The notes under the pieces are model-generated. The model made no database searches, had not been told where the DNA came from, and saw nothing but the letters and a program-made list of their open reading frames with translations. DNA of 64,000 nucleotides from Cytophagaceae bacterium (lineage in GTDB: Bacteria; Bacteroidota; Bacteroidia; Cytophagales; Spirosomataceae): contig JADKIR010000005.1 of the NCBI GenBank assembly GCA_016722655.1, positions 1 through 64,000 of the forward strand, read 5' to 3'. A program made the position numbers and the translations under genes. The number at the start of each line of letters is the position of its first letter. Position 1 is the stretch's first letter. This document shows, piece after piece, positions 35,919-44,104 of the stretch.

Positions 35919-37052
35919 TTATTTTTGTTTTTCAGAATAAAACATCACGCCTCTCAGGGCCATGTCATTTCCAAGCCAGTTGGTGCCGGCTTCAAGATAC
36001 AGATAATAGTAAAACTCCTTGTTGTCAATTACTTCGGGAGACGCTGGGTCATTATAGCTTTCCAATACGTCGGTTCCTGGTGTGGAGCTAACTGAGACTA
36101 TAGTAGAGGTACCCGAACCGGTATCTAGCTTTTGTACTTTTTTGAAACGCACCGTCATGGTGCCTCCGGCAGACTGTTTGTAGTGAAACGCCATCTGTTT
36201 GATGATGAAGCCATCGGGTAGCTCAACCGGTGCGAACATGTAGGCCTCGGTCAGCTTGGTGCCGTTGGTAAACGACACAAAATTATTTACGATATCCCGC
36301 TGAAAATTGGCAGCAGTTATAGCTGAATTAGTTTGAGGCTGAAACCCCATAGCCGATACATTGAAGCTTCCCAAACTGGTAGTAGATGGACATTCTATGA
36401 GGTTGCCGCTGTCATCGGTGCATACATCTCTTGTACCGGTTCCTGATAAGTTGGTAGCTCTTAGATTCAGTGCCTGTACCGTGGCAGTAGAGCTTATTCC
36501 GCCTCCCACTTTTAATCTATAAACTAAAGATGAATTAGGTGTTACCCCAATATTAACGACACCATTTTTTTGTACTAAAAGTGCATTGGAACGTGAGCCA
36601 GCCGATTGCCCGTTGCCAATAGTAAAAAGTGGGTCAGTTGAATTCCATGAAGTAACAGGAGAAACAGGAGGCGAATTAAAAGCTCCAACAACCGTATTGG
36701 CAAAACCATTGAGCTCAAGACCCCAACCCATGCCATAATTGTATTGACCGCCTGTTTGATTATTACTCTCACCAATTAAGACGGTGTTGCTTGTGCCATC
36801 GGAGATATTATTGTTAAATCCGCCTCTTGTAGAGTTGGTGCCTACTACTTGCCAATTACCTGATGGTGAAACCGGAATGTCTTGCCAGGTGGCATTACCA
36901 TCCAAATCAGAGGTTAATACCTTTCCGGGTGCTTCGTTGTGGTTTTTGATCCGGAGTTTTGATTTGATAATCATAGAATCTGTCCGTGATTCTACCTGTG
37001 CATTAACAATGTAAGTTTGTGTCAGTAAAAATAAAATGAATAATTTTCTCAT
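35919..37052 (-). CDS. Secreted surface protein with head-type motifs
   Basis: The protein has 377 residues with signal peptide MRKLFILFLLTQTYIVNA-Q. The pattern of APGKVLTSDLDGNATWQDI, GWGLELNGFANTVVGAFNSP and SNALLVQKNGVVNIG is that of short trimeric-fibre-like proteins of Bacteroidota. The C-terminal 130 residues (FAPVELPDGFIIKQMAFHYK, FYYYLYLEAGTNWLGNDMAL) form a separate beta-rich domain. It shares the SNAL...KNG...G segment with the S74 protein at 30038-31540. It is the first gene of the minus-strand cluster, just upstream of the LytTR gene. Confidence 0.65.
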   Translation of the reverse strand: MRKLFILFLLTQTYIVNAQVESRTDSMIIKSKLRIKNHNEAPGKVLTSDLDGNATWQDIPVSPSGNWQVVGTNSTRGGFNNNISDGTSNTVLIGESNNQTGGQYNYGMGWGLELNGFANTVVGAFNSPPVSPVTSWNSTDPLFTIGNGQSAGSRSNALLVQKNGVVNIGVTPNSSLVYRLKVGGGISSTATVQALNLRATNLSGTGTRDVCTDDSGNLIECPSTTSLGSFNVSAMGFQPQTNSAITAANFQRDIVNNFVSFTNGTKLTEAYMFAPVELPDGFIIKQMAFHYKQSAGGTMTVRFKKVQKLDTGSGTSTIVSVSSTPGTDVLESYNDPASPEVIDNKEFYYYLYLEAGTNWLGNDMALRGVMFYSEKQK

Positions 37053-37232
37053 ACCTTATTTTTTAATTGCAACAAAGCTAGGTTTGATTAAAATGGTGTG
37101 GTACTACTAATGTTAGTAGGGTTTTATTTAACGGTAAATTCTGACACAGAAACCCACAGTTTTTGGCGGATTTCGCCTGTTTATTTTTCATTTTTAAAAT
37201 TATCTTTACAGAAAATTTTAAAACTTTAAGAG

Positions 37233-37649
37233 ATGGAATCGTCAAAAATCACAGTAAGCGTAAATATTAATGCCCCTTTGGCTAAGATTTGGGATTATTA
37301 CAAGAGCCCGGAACATAATATCATCTGGAATACAGGACACCCAAGCTGGCATACACCACATTCTGAAATCGACATGAGGGAAGGAGGGAAATTCCTGCAT
37401 CGTATGGAAGCCCGTGATGGCAGTGCAGGATTTGATTTTATTGGAACTTTCAACAAAGTCATTGAGCAAGAGTTGGTTTGTTTTGTGATGGAAGATGGGA
37501 GAGAAGCCGAGGTTATTTTCAAGCAAGATGGTGATCAGGTTATTCTCACCGAAGTTTTTGATCCTGAAAATATGAACTCCCGTGAACTACAGCAATCAGG
37601 CTGGCAAGGTATTCTCGATAATTTCAAAAATTATGTGGAGAATAATTAA
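37233..37649 (+). CDS. SRPBCC / AHSA1-like protein
   Basis: The protein has 138 residues. ITVSVNINAPLAKIWDYYKS, IIWNTGHPSWHTPHSEIDMR, EGGKFLHRMEARDGSAGFDF and the closing QQSGWQGILDNFKNYVEN are typical of the START-like AHSA1 (activator of Hsp90 ATPase homologue 1) group. These cytosolic proteins bind hydrophobic ligands; most bacterial members have no known ligand. The gene is single and ends at a clear rho-independent terminator 25 bp downstream. Confidence 0.8.
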   Translation: MESSKITVSVNINAPLAKIWDYYKSPEHNIIWNTGHPSWHTPHSEIDMREGGKFLHRMEARDGSAGFDFIGTFNKVIEQELVCFVMEDGREAEVIFKQDGDQVILTEVFDPENMNSRELQQSGWQGILDNFKNYVENN

Positions 37650-37673
37650 ATATTGACCTATATCTAGATTTAC

Positions 37674-37701
37674 CGCCCATCAATCAATGGGCGTTTTTTT
37701 T
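37674..37701 (+). terminator. Rho-independent terminator after the SRPBCC gene
   Basis: CGCCCAT, six-nt loop, ATGGGCG, followed by a run of eight T: a perfect 7-bp GC-rich stem. Confidence 0.85.
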
Positions 37702-37752
37702 GCTTTTGAGGTAGAATTTGCCTAAATTAAACATTCAAAAACAAAATGAATT

Positions 37753-38793
37753 ATGTCAGTCTCAACAAAAAACATCAGGCCATTGGAAATCCTGCAATAT
37801 GTGGTGTTGATTTCTTTCATTCTTTATTTTGGCCGTAGTCTGTTTATTCCACTGGCATTTGGAATGCTGATAAGCTTTGTTTTGTTTCCAATTTCCAATT
37901 GGCTGATTTCCAAAAGATTTCCGGGATTTTTGGCTTATGGTCTGCCAGTAATTTTGATATTTTTATTTTTGGTTTTTGTCTTTTTTTTGATGATCAACCA
38001 AATCCTGGAATTTACCAATGAATGGACCAGTCTGAGAGTAAAACTTTTGGAGGCGATTGACAATTTGAGTCTTTTTGTGGCTCAAAACTTTGATTATAGT
38101 GCTGATTCACAAAAGATTTTCCTGCAAAATCTTCTGGATCAGTCTGGAGGTAAGGCTCTGGCATTTTTACAAAGTATGGCCTCATCCTTTTCAGAAGGTA
38201 TTTTTACCCTTATTATGGTGCCGGTATTTGCAACCTTAATATTGGCTTATCATAAATTATTGACACAAACACTCTATACTTTATTTCCTGCTGAAAGGCG
38301 TGAAGCGGTAAGGCAAGTGTTGGTAAATACGGTTAAGTCTTATTATGATTTTGTAAAAGGCATGGCTCTGGTGTATCTGGCGGTGGGGATTCTTAATAGT
38401 GCTGGTCTGGCTATCATTGGAATTCCTCATCCAATTTTATTTGGTTTTCTGGCTTCTGTCCTCACTTTTATTCCTTATGTGGGTATTATGGTGGCTTCTC
38501 TTTTGCCCATCAGCGTAGCCTGGGTTACTTATGATTCTGCCTGGTATGCTATTTATGTGATTATAGTTTTTGCAATAGTACAAGTGTTGGAAGCTTACAT
38601 TTTGTTTCCATTTATTGTCGGTAACCGACTTAAAATTAATACCTTGAGTATTTTTATTGCCATTGTTTTGGGTGGGATTTTTTGGGGTGCAGCTGGCATG
38701 ATTTTATTTATACCAATGGTTAGTATCCTGAAATTAATAGCTGATAAAACCGAAAAACTAAAATCGATTTCTATTTTATTGGGCGAAAATTAA
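37753..38793 (+). CDS. AI-2E family (PerM/YdiK-type) membrane transporter
   Basis: The protein has 346 residues and about eight membrane helices. The N-terminal pair (YVVLISFILYFGRSLFIPLA, FGMLISFVLFP) is followed by a long soluble region (about 95-145), then helices with the family signature ILFGFLASVLTFIPYVGIM near 233-251 and INTLSIFIAIVLGGIFWGAA near 296. The family exports small molecules or Na+/H+; autoinducer-2 transport is shown only for some members. The gene ends 4 bp inside the convergent DinB gene. Confidence 0.8.
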   Translation: MSVSTKNIRPLEILQYVVLISFILYFGRSLFIPLAFGMLISFVLFPISNWLISKRFPGFLAYGLPVILIFLFLVFVFFLMINQILEFTNEWTSLRVKLLEAIDNLSLFVAQNFDYSADSQKIFLQNLLDQSGGKALAFLQSMASSFSEGIFTLIMVPVFATLILAYHKLLTQTLYTLFPAERREAVRQVLVNTVKSYYDFVKGMALVYLAVGILNSAGLAIIGIPHPILFGFLASVLTFIPYVGIMVASLLPISVAWVTYDSAWYAIYVIIVFAIVQVLEAYILFPFIVGNRLKINTLSIFIAIVLGGIFWGAAGMILFIPMVSILKLIADKTEKLKSISILLGEN

Positions 38794-39320
38794 ATTCTCT
38801 CTTTTAAGTATTTTTCAATCAGCAATTGGTGATGCTCCACATGAAAAATGGTGAAGTAAAGTAATTCCCTGAGCGTCAATTTCCCAAGCAATGGGTGAGG
38901 GGCAATCAGATAATCCAGGTCATTCTCAGAAAATCCATTTACTTGTTTACCAAGTTTTTTTATTTGCTTTTCCAAAGTCAAAATCAGCTTCTTTTTTGCA
39001 GAGAATGGCACTTCTTTGGGAATAAATCTTGAAGTTGCTCTTCCTCCTGCTTCCAGCTTTTGATGGTATTTGGTAAAGACTTCGTCATAAGTACGACTGG
39101 GACGGTTTGTAGTGCCAAAAATCATTTTTAGCATAAAATTGGGCAACATAAAACCCTGATTCAAAGGCTTTACACTCTTGATGATATGTTCGAGCTGTTG
39201 CCCGGCCGACCATTTGTCCTGAAAAGCATATTCAAATTCTTCCTCAGAAAGTCCATTGATATAGCTAATAAAAGCCTGATGCTTAACTTCGAGGTTCTGA
39301 ATGATTTCCGTTTTGTTCAT
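38790..39320 (-). CDS. DinB-superfamily protein
   Basis: The protein has 176 residues forming a four-helix bundle. His residues sit at the three expected metal positions: QLEHII near 43, and FHVEHHQLLIEKYL at 160-172. WSAGQQLEHI and LGKLTLRELLYFTIFHVEHH are hallmark segments of the DinB/YfiT-like group, which includes thiol-dependent S-transferases such as those using bacillithiol. The substrate is unknown. It is convergent with, and overlaps, the transporter gene. Confidence 0.75.
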   Translation of the reverse strand: MNKTEIIQNLEVKHQAFISYINGLSEEEFEYAFQDKWSAGQQLEHIIKSVKPLNQGFMLPNFMLKMIFGTTNRPSRTYDEVFTKYHQKLEAGGRATSRFIPKEVPFSAKKKLILTLEKQIKKLGKQVNGFSENDLDYLIAPHPLLGKLTLRELLYFTIFHVEHHQLLIEKYLKERI

Positions 39321-39335
39321 GACTTAAATTTTGAT

Positions 39336-40013
39336 TTAATTCAGGTCGGTTTTTGATATTTCCTGCCACATTCCCGGTTCCAATTTATCAAGAAAAACAT
39401 TACCAATTCTTATTCTTTGCAAAAAAAGAACCTCATAACCCAATTTATAGCACATTCTTCTGATCTGCCGGTTTAGTCCCTGGATCAGAACAATCCTGAA
39501 TTCCATATCCGAAACCCACATAACTTCACAAGGAAGCGTCATTTTTCCCATTATTTTTATTCCCGAGGACATGTTTTCAATGAACTCCTCAGTGATGGAT
39601 TTATCGACTCTAACCAGATATTCTTTTTCGGTTTTGTTTTCTTTTCTCAGAATCTTATCATAATACCGGCCGTCGTCCGTCAAAATGAGCAGGCCTTCCG
39701 AGGCTTTGTCCAGCCTTCCAACCGGAAATACATCCGGAAAAGGCAATATATTGATCAGATTATCAGGAATTTCCGAATTCAGAGTGGTTTCTACACCGCG
39801 AGGTTTGTAGTAAGCCAAATATTTGAAGGTTTTGGCTGCCTGGACTATCTTTCCATCCACCACTATTTCATCTTCCGGCTCCACTTCAGGATTTGAGGAA
39901 ACCACATTTCCATTGATTTTTACTTTTTTATCCATCAGAAATTGCTGGACCTCCTTGTTGGAAATCCCAAGCCGTTTGACAAGGAAATATTGAAGTTTAG
40001 TGCTAAATCCCAA
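39336..40013 (-). CDS. 23S rRNA pseudouridine synthase, RluF type
   Basis: The protein has 225 residues. An S4 RNA-binding domain (GISNKEVQQFLMDKKVKING) is followed by the RsuA/RluB/E/F catalytic domain: YLAYYKPRGVETTL, FPVGRLDKASEGLLILTDDG with the catalytic Asp in GRLDK, and IQGLNRQIRRMCYKLGYEV, which is typical of RluF (pseudouridine at position 2604). The start appears to be TTG at 40013, since the next ATG would remove part of the S4 domain and a stop lies just upstream. The gene is 15 bp from the DinB gene on the same strand. Confidence 0.85.
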   Translation of the reverse strand: MGFSTKLQYFLVKRLGISNKEVQQFLMDKKVKINGNVVSSNPEVEPEDEIVVDGKIVQAAKTFKYLAYYKPRGVETTLNSEIPDNLINILPFPDVFPVGRLDKASEGLLILTDDGRYYDKILRKENKTEKEYLVRVDKSITEEFIENMSSGIKIMGKMTLPCEVMWVSDMEFRIVLIQGLNRQIRRMCYKLGYEVLFLQRIRIGNVFLDKLEPGMWQEISKTDLN

Positions 40014-40145
40014 TGGAGTTATTTATAAAATAAATTAATGATTCTCGAATAAAATTGAAACTGTAATAAATAAGGTATCAGTTTTGATAATCTTTTCGGT
40101 TTCGTGCAAATTAGAAAATTGACCCCAAAATATTGATTTTTTATT

Positions 40146-40490
40146 ATTGTCAAACGGTTAAATATTTTTAAAAGGAAAAATAGGCTATTAATCTACTTAA
40201 AAATAGTATTTCGTAAAAAAATAGAAAAACACCCCATTACATTCTTTGTGTCGGCTGCCGCCTGGGCCTTCATTTTTTTTCGAAAAAAAACGAATCGGAG
40301 AGGCGTACCTCCAAAAAAAACTGCATCGGAATGCCGCACCACCTGCAAACTCACACACTCAAAATTCTCAAAATCATTTATTTAGAAAATTCAATTTTCT
40401 CTTAATGAGAATTTTGATTGTGTTCAGACAGTGCAGGCTGTTATAAGGTTACATTTTTTATTTATTATTCCAGTTTGACAGTAATTTTTT
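40146..40490. repeat. Long direct repeat, copy 1
   Basis: About 345 bp that recur in the same orientation at 42388-42758, bracketing three genes. Shared landmarks are GGCTGCCGCCTGGGCCTTC, CGAATCGGAGAGGCGTACCT, CAAACTCACACACTCAAAAT and GTGTTCAGACAGTGCAGGCT. AAAATTCTCA and TGAGAATTTT form a 10-bp inverted repeat within it. No gene is seen in the gap 40014-40598. Confidence 0.85.
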
Positions 40491-40598
40491 ATTTCATGTT
40501 TTTGGAAATAAATCTTAATATTTCACTAAAGCGGAAATAAAAAATAGTTTACAAAAATCTTAACCATATTCAATCAACCAAAAAATCAATCATTCATT

Positions 40599-41381
40599 TT
40601 ACGAAACAAATGCCCTCCCCATCAATGCCTGAATCATTGTGAATGACACAAAAGCAAAATAAATCAAAGCAAAAATCCATACATAAGTTCGCTTTTTTGA
40701 TTCTGAAGTTTTGAAAGACGACATAAAGAAGCCAAATATCGGAACGACCTGCAATGCATGCACCCCAAAGAAATGTGCAATCCGCAAATCACCGAATACA
40801 TTACTCCAGTTTAAAAAAGGCATTCCTTTGGCACCTAATTCAGCACCTACGGTATGCGTATTTACCGCACTCATATATCCACCCCAAAAACTGAAAATGA
40901 TAAAAATGATCAGGCCTAATTGAATAGAAAGTACTTTATCAGAGCTGATCGAAAAAGACTTTTGTCTGATAAATTTAAGTGTAATCAATAGAGTAGAGAC
41001 CGTGAGCCAGGCAATCATAATTCCCATCAAAGCGTAAAGGATTCCGCCTAAGATCTCGGTTTGGTTAAAGTGTGACAACTTTCCTCTGAAGGCCTGAATG
41101 TTAATGACCGCTTGTTCGAAAATCATGACAATTGTCGCTAAAACAGAGAATCTTCTGACGGCCTTTTTGTCTTCGAAATATTCTAAAATATACGCAAAAC
41201 TCCAGGCGTAAATCCAGATGCTGAGCGAAAATTTAATGGGTTTTATCATGGAATTGATTCCTAAAACCTCAACGTCGTTAAAGGGTGCATAAATGCCTAA
41301 TATTAGTGTCAATACCAAAAAGGCTGTGCCGCAATGGGCCAATAATTTATTTCGGTTATATATTTCATTTATAAAATTCAT
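40599..41381 (-). CDS. Seven-helix membrane protein of unknown function
   Basis: The protein has 260 residues from the ATG at 41381. There are about seven hydrophobic helices, with IKPIKFSLSIWIYAWSFAYI near 50, a QAVINIQAFRGKLSHFN loop near 92, FSFWGGYMSAVNTHTVGAEL near 164 and an IAHFFGVHALQVVPIFGF segment near 205 containing two His in a membrane region. Such His pairs could bind haem or metal, but no known family is recognised. It is the last gene of a group with ABA4-like and DUF2141 genes, all between the two long direct repeats. Confidence 0.6.
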   Translation of the reverse strand: MNFINEIYNRNKLLAHCGTAFLVLTLILGIYAPFNDVEVLGINSMIKPIKFSLSIWIYAWSFAYILEYFEDKKAVRRFSVLATIVMIFEQAVINIQAFRGKLSHFNQTEILGGILYALMGIMIAWLTVSTLLITLKFIRQKSFSISSDKVLSIQLGLIIFIIFSFWGGYMSAVNTHTVGAELGAKGMPFLNWSNVFGDLRIAHFFGVHALQVVPIFGFFMSSFKTSESKKRTYVWIFALIYFAFVSFTMIQALMGRAFVS

Positions 41382-41451
41382 GAGCAAAAAGATTTTGAGT
41401 CGGACTAAGTTATTTATAATCCGATTAATTTGAAAAATAAGTTAATTGGCT

Positions 41452-41874
41452 TTAAAACAGCGATTTGGTCTTAAAGGTTTTTATGATAAGAAATATCAAA
41501 TACCCCATAGGACCAAACATAAAGGTAAACGGAAGTGGAATTGTATAAAGCCAGCGGGAAATCTGCAATGTCTTACTTTTTCTGACAATATAAGCTCCCA
41601 CAAACAAGTCGAAAGCAAGATAGTGCAACCATCCTCCAGCCACCGCATCATCGTTTTGAAATAGTGCCTTTACATTGGCAAGCGTGCTGAAACTATCCGC
41701 ACTGAAATCACCGATGCCTTTCAACATTAAATAGGAGTAAACAACACTCAAAACCACAATCATTCCGCTCAAAATTATGGCCTGGGTATATTTCCAGTTG
41801 GGAAGAAATATAAGTAGTATCCAGCCAAAAATTACGAAGGAGTTTCCGAAAGAGAATATTGCTGAAGCGTTCAT
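41452..41874 (-). CDS. ABA4-like (DUF4281) membrane protein
   Basis: The protein has 140 residues from the ATG at 41874 (a TTG two codons earlier is possible). There are four membrane helices. AGGWLHYLAFDLFVGAYIVR near 80 and TFMFGPMGYLIFLIIKT near the end are the ABA4 family signature. Plant ABA4 takes part in neoxanthin formation; the bacterial members are uncharacterised, though a carotenoid link is often assumed. It starts 3 bp after the DUF2141 stop, so the genes are cotranscribed. Confidence 0.75.
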   Translation of the reverse strand: MNASAIFSFGNSFVIFGWILLIFLPNWKYTQAIILSGMIVVLSVVYSYLMLKGIGDFSADSFSTLANVKALFQNDDAVAGGWLHYLAFDLFVGAYIVRKSKTLQISRWLYTIPLPFTFMFGPMGYLIFLIIKTFKTKSLF

Positions 41875-41876
41875 AA

Positions 41877-42302
41877 TCAATCGATGAGTTTAATCGAGGT
41901 TTGTAATCCTGTATTGTGAATGCTGATTTTGCAGTCATTAAAATCAGGAGCGGAAAATCTCGGTTTAAAGTTTTTAGAGAAACCAAAAGGCTCAGTAGGA
42001 TAGCCAAAGACATTTTTGTCCAGATTGAAATTGCCATTAAGGTCATGGTAAACGGCAATTGCATAATCTCCCTGTGGCAGATCGGTGATGTTAAGCAAAA
42101 GTTCCCCAGTTTTGGTGGGTTTGATTTCTTTCGCCAGGCTGATGTCGTTTCCATTAGGGAAATCGCTGCCTTTTTTAAAAAACGCAATCCTGATTGTCCC
42201 TTTGGCGTTTTTGATGTTCTGAATTCTCAGCTGAAGCTCAGGTTTATCTGGCATTCCCATGAAACCCAGCGATGTTAAGATAGTAATAATAAGAATTTTC
42301 AT
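41877..42302 (-). CDS. DUF2141 secreted protein
   Basis: The protein has 141 residues with a short signal peptide (MKILIITILTSLGFMGMP). NAKGTIRIAFFKKGSDFPNG, GDYAIAVYHDLNGNFNLDKN, VFGYPTEPFGFSKNFKP and FNDCKISI are the DUF2141 signature, a small periplasmic beta-sandwich of unknown role that often travels with ABA4-like or carotenoid genes. It is the first gene of the cluster, and its upstream region lies just below direct repeat copy 2. Confidence 0.8.
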   Translation of the reverse strand: MKILIITILTSLGFMGMPDKPELQLRIQNIKNAKGTIRIAFFKKGSDFPNGNDISLAKEIKPTKTGELLLNITDLPQGDYAIAVYHDLNGNFNLDKNVFGYPTEPFGFSKNFKPRFSAPDFNDCKISIHNTGLQTSIKLID

Positions 42303-42387
42303 AATTGTTTTTAATTAATGTTTTTGCAAAAATGAACAGTGTTCATAAAATACACATGTCACATTTGTGACAAAATTTCATTTGGAT

Positions 42388-42758
42388 TTACTGTCAAGCT
42401 GTTAAATAGTTTTAAAATGGAAAACAGGCTTTTTCTTTTTATAAAAATGGTATTTTATTAAAATAGAAAAACACTCCAATTTCATTCTTTGTGCCGGCTG
42501 CCGCCTGGGCCTTCATTTTTGCCAACCGTGGCACCGCTGGTATGCCAGCCCAGTCGAAAAAAACGAATCGGAGAGGCGTACCTCCAAAAAAAACTGCACG
42601 GCAGCGGCCGACCGCCTGCAAACTCACACACTCAAAATTCTCAAAATCATTTATTTATAAAATTCAATTTTCTCTTAATGAGAATTTTGATTGTGTTCAG
42701 ACAGTGCAGGCTGTTATAAGGTCACATTTTTTTATTTTATCCGTTTGACGGTAATTTT
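42388..42758. repeat. Long direct repeat, copy 2
   Basis: This is the second copy of the repeat at 40146-40490. It carries an extra stretch of about 35 bp near 42517-42553 (GCCAACCGTGGCACCGCTGG region). Its right end supplies the last codons (KLPSNG) of the Crp/Fnr gene. Confidence 0.85.
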
Positions 42759-43351
42759 GATTTACTAAGCCTGCTCCTGATTCTGCTCAAAGACTGTCGC
42801 TCTACGCCGAGATAGCTGGCCAGGTCGGTGAGCGAAATCCGGTTAAATAACTTTGGATTTTGAGTGATAAAATCAAGATATCTTTCTTCAGCAGTTTTAA
42901 ACAGAAATCCGTCAATACGGTATTGGAGACCTACAACTGCATACTCAGTTACTAATCTGCCATACCGCTCTATGATTTTGTATTTATTGTAACCATCCTG
43001 CATGGATTCATAGGGCAATTCGACCATGATACAGGATTCTATGCATTGAAACTGGAATTTTGAAGGTTTTCTGCTGATATAATTGGGATAATCTGTCACA
43101 TATTCATTTTCATACGAAAACCAGGCTGTTTTCTCATTTCCTTCCAAATCTTCATAATAAGCCCTCACCAAACCATGCACCAAAAAAGCAAGCGAATGCT
43201 GCATTTCACCCGATTTTAGATAAAAATCCTTAGGCTTGAGCCTAACCACCTGAAGGTCTTCTTTGATATAATTGAGGATATCCACCTCAATCTCAGGACA
43301 GAGCATTTTGTAATGGTTCAGGTACAAATCTATGGCTTGCTGGTCGGTCAT
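42737..43351 (-). CDS. Crp/Fnr-family transcription regulator
   Basis: The protein has 204 residues. The cyclic-nucleotide-binding-like beta roll covers about 25-125 (VVRLKPKDFYLKSGEMQHSL, FLVHGLVRAYYEDLEGNEKT), and a C-terminal helix-turn-helix lies near 170-195 (RISLTDLASYLGVERQSLSR, IRSRL). It has no Cys cluster, so it does not sense oxygen via FeS. Many such Bacteroidota regulators have no known ligand. The gene lies upstream of the DUF2141/ABA4 group on the same strand and could regulate it; the direct repeat forms its 3' end. Confidence 0.8.
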   Translation of the reverse strand: MTDQQAIDLYLNHYKMLCPEIEVDILNYIKEDLQVVRLKPKDFYLKSGEMQHSLAFLVHGLVRAYYEDLEGNEKTAWFSYENEYVTDYPNYISRKPSKFQFQCIESCIMVELPYESMQDGYNKYKIIERYGRLVTEYAVVGLQYRIDGFLFKTAEERYLDFITQNPKLFNRISLTDLASYLGVERQSLSRIRSRLSKSKLPSNG

Positions 43352-43405
43352 GACAAAAACATTATCTAATTCATAACCCCAATAAAGTCAATTTGTTTGA
43401 GATTT

Positions 43406-44038
43406 TCAAACCAAACCATTATTCAAAGCCATTCTTATGGCCTCGTTGGCAGAGTTAACATGAAGTTTTTTGTAGATATTTTTTAAATGGAAATTTACCG
43501 TAGGGAAGCTCACACCCATTTCGGCAGCTATTAACTTATAGCTCAGGCCTTTGACCAATAAATCCAATACTTTTTTCTCGGTGGCGGTAAGTTCTACAAA
43601 TTCTTTGACTGCGGCATTTTGCATCTGAAACATACCAATTACTTTTCGGGCGATTGCCGGGCTCATCACCGAGCCACCCTGGTAGGTATCAAATATGGCC
43701 GAAATGTATTTTTCAGGAGAAGAAGCCTTTAGAATATAACCATTTGCACCGGCACAAAGGGCTGCAAAGATTCTTTCATTTTCTTCAAAAACGGTTTGGA
43801 TACATATCTGGACTTCGGGATATTTATCTTTTACCAGCTGAGTAGCCTCAATGCCATTGAGGCCCGGCATCTGAATATCCATAAGTATCACATCGGGTTT
43901 TTCACGCCGGGTATTTTCCAAAACCGCCCGTGCGTTGGAATGTGAACCCACCAAAAGAATATCAGTTTCGGTTGAAATGGTCTCCTCTAATAGCTCTCTG
44001 ATTTCTTTTTGGTCTTCGTAAATACTTACTTTGATCAT
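43406..44038 (-). CDS. LuxR/NarL-type response regulator
   Basis: The protein has 210 residues. The receiver domain has the phosphate-accepting Asp54 in PDVILMDIQMPG, acidic residues at EDQ (8-9), and a Lys in ILKASSPEKY. The C-terminal LuxR HTH is TATEKKVLDLLVKGLSYKLI, AAEMGVSFPTVNFHLKNIYK, KLHVNSANEA. It lies 66 bp downstream of the large sensor kinase on the same strand, so the two form a two-component system. Confidence 0.9.
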   Translation of the reverse strand: MIKVSIYEDQKEIRELLEETISTETDILLVGSHSNARAVLENTRREKPDVILMDIQMPGLNGIEATQLVKDKYPEVQICIQTVFEENERIFAALCAGANGYILKASSPEKYISAIFDTYQGGSVMSPAIARKVIGMFQMQNAAVKEFVELTATEKKVLDLLVKGLSYKLIAAEMGVSFPTVNFHLKNIYKKLHVNSANEAIRMALNNGLV

Positions 44039-44104
44039 TCCTGGTTTTTAAAAAGACAAAATAAACAGATTTTTTTTATCAATAATACTACTAATATAAG
44101 TGGG

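Noticed and set aside
40240..42730. Small genes inside the direct repeats (frames reading CRLPPGPSF...)
   Set aside because: They exist only as part of the repeat, differ in length between copies and have no domain; they are treated as non-coding.
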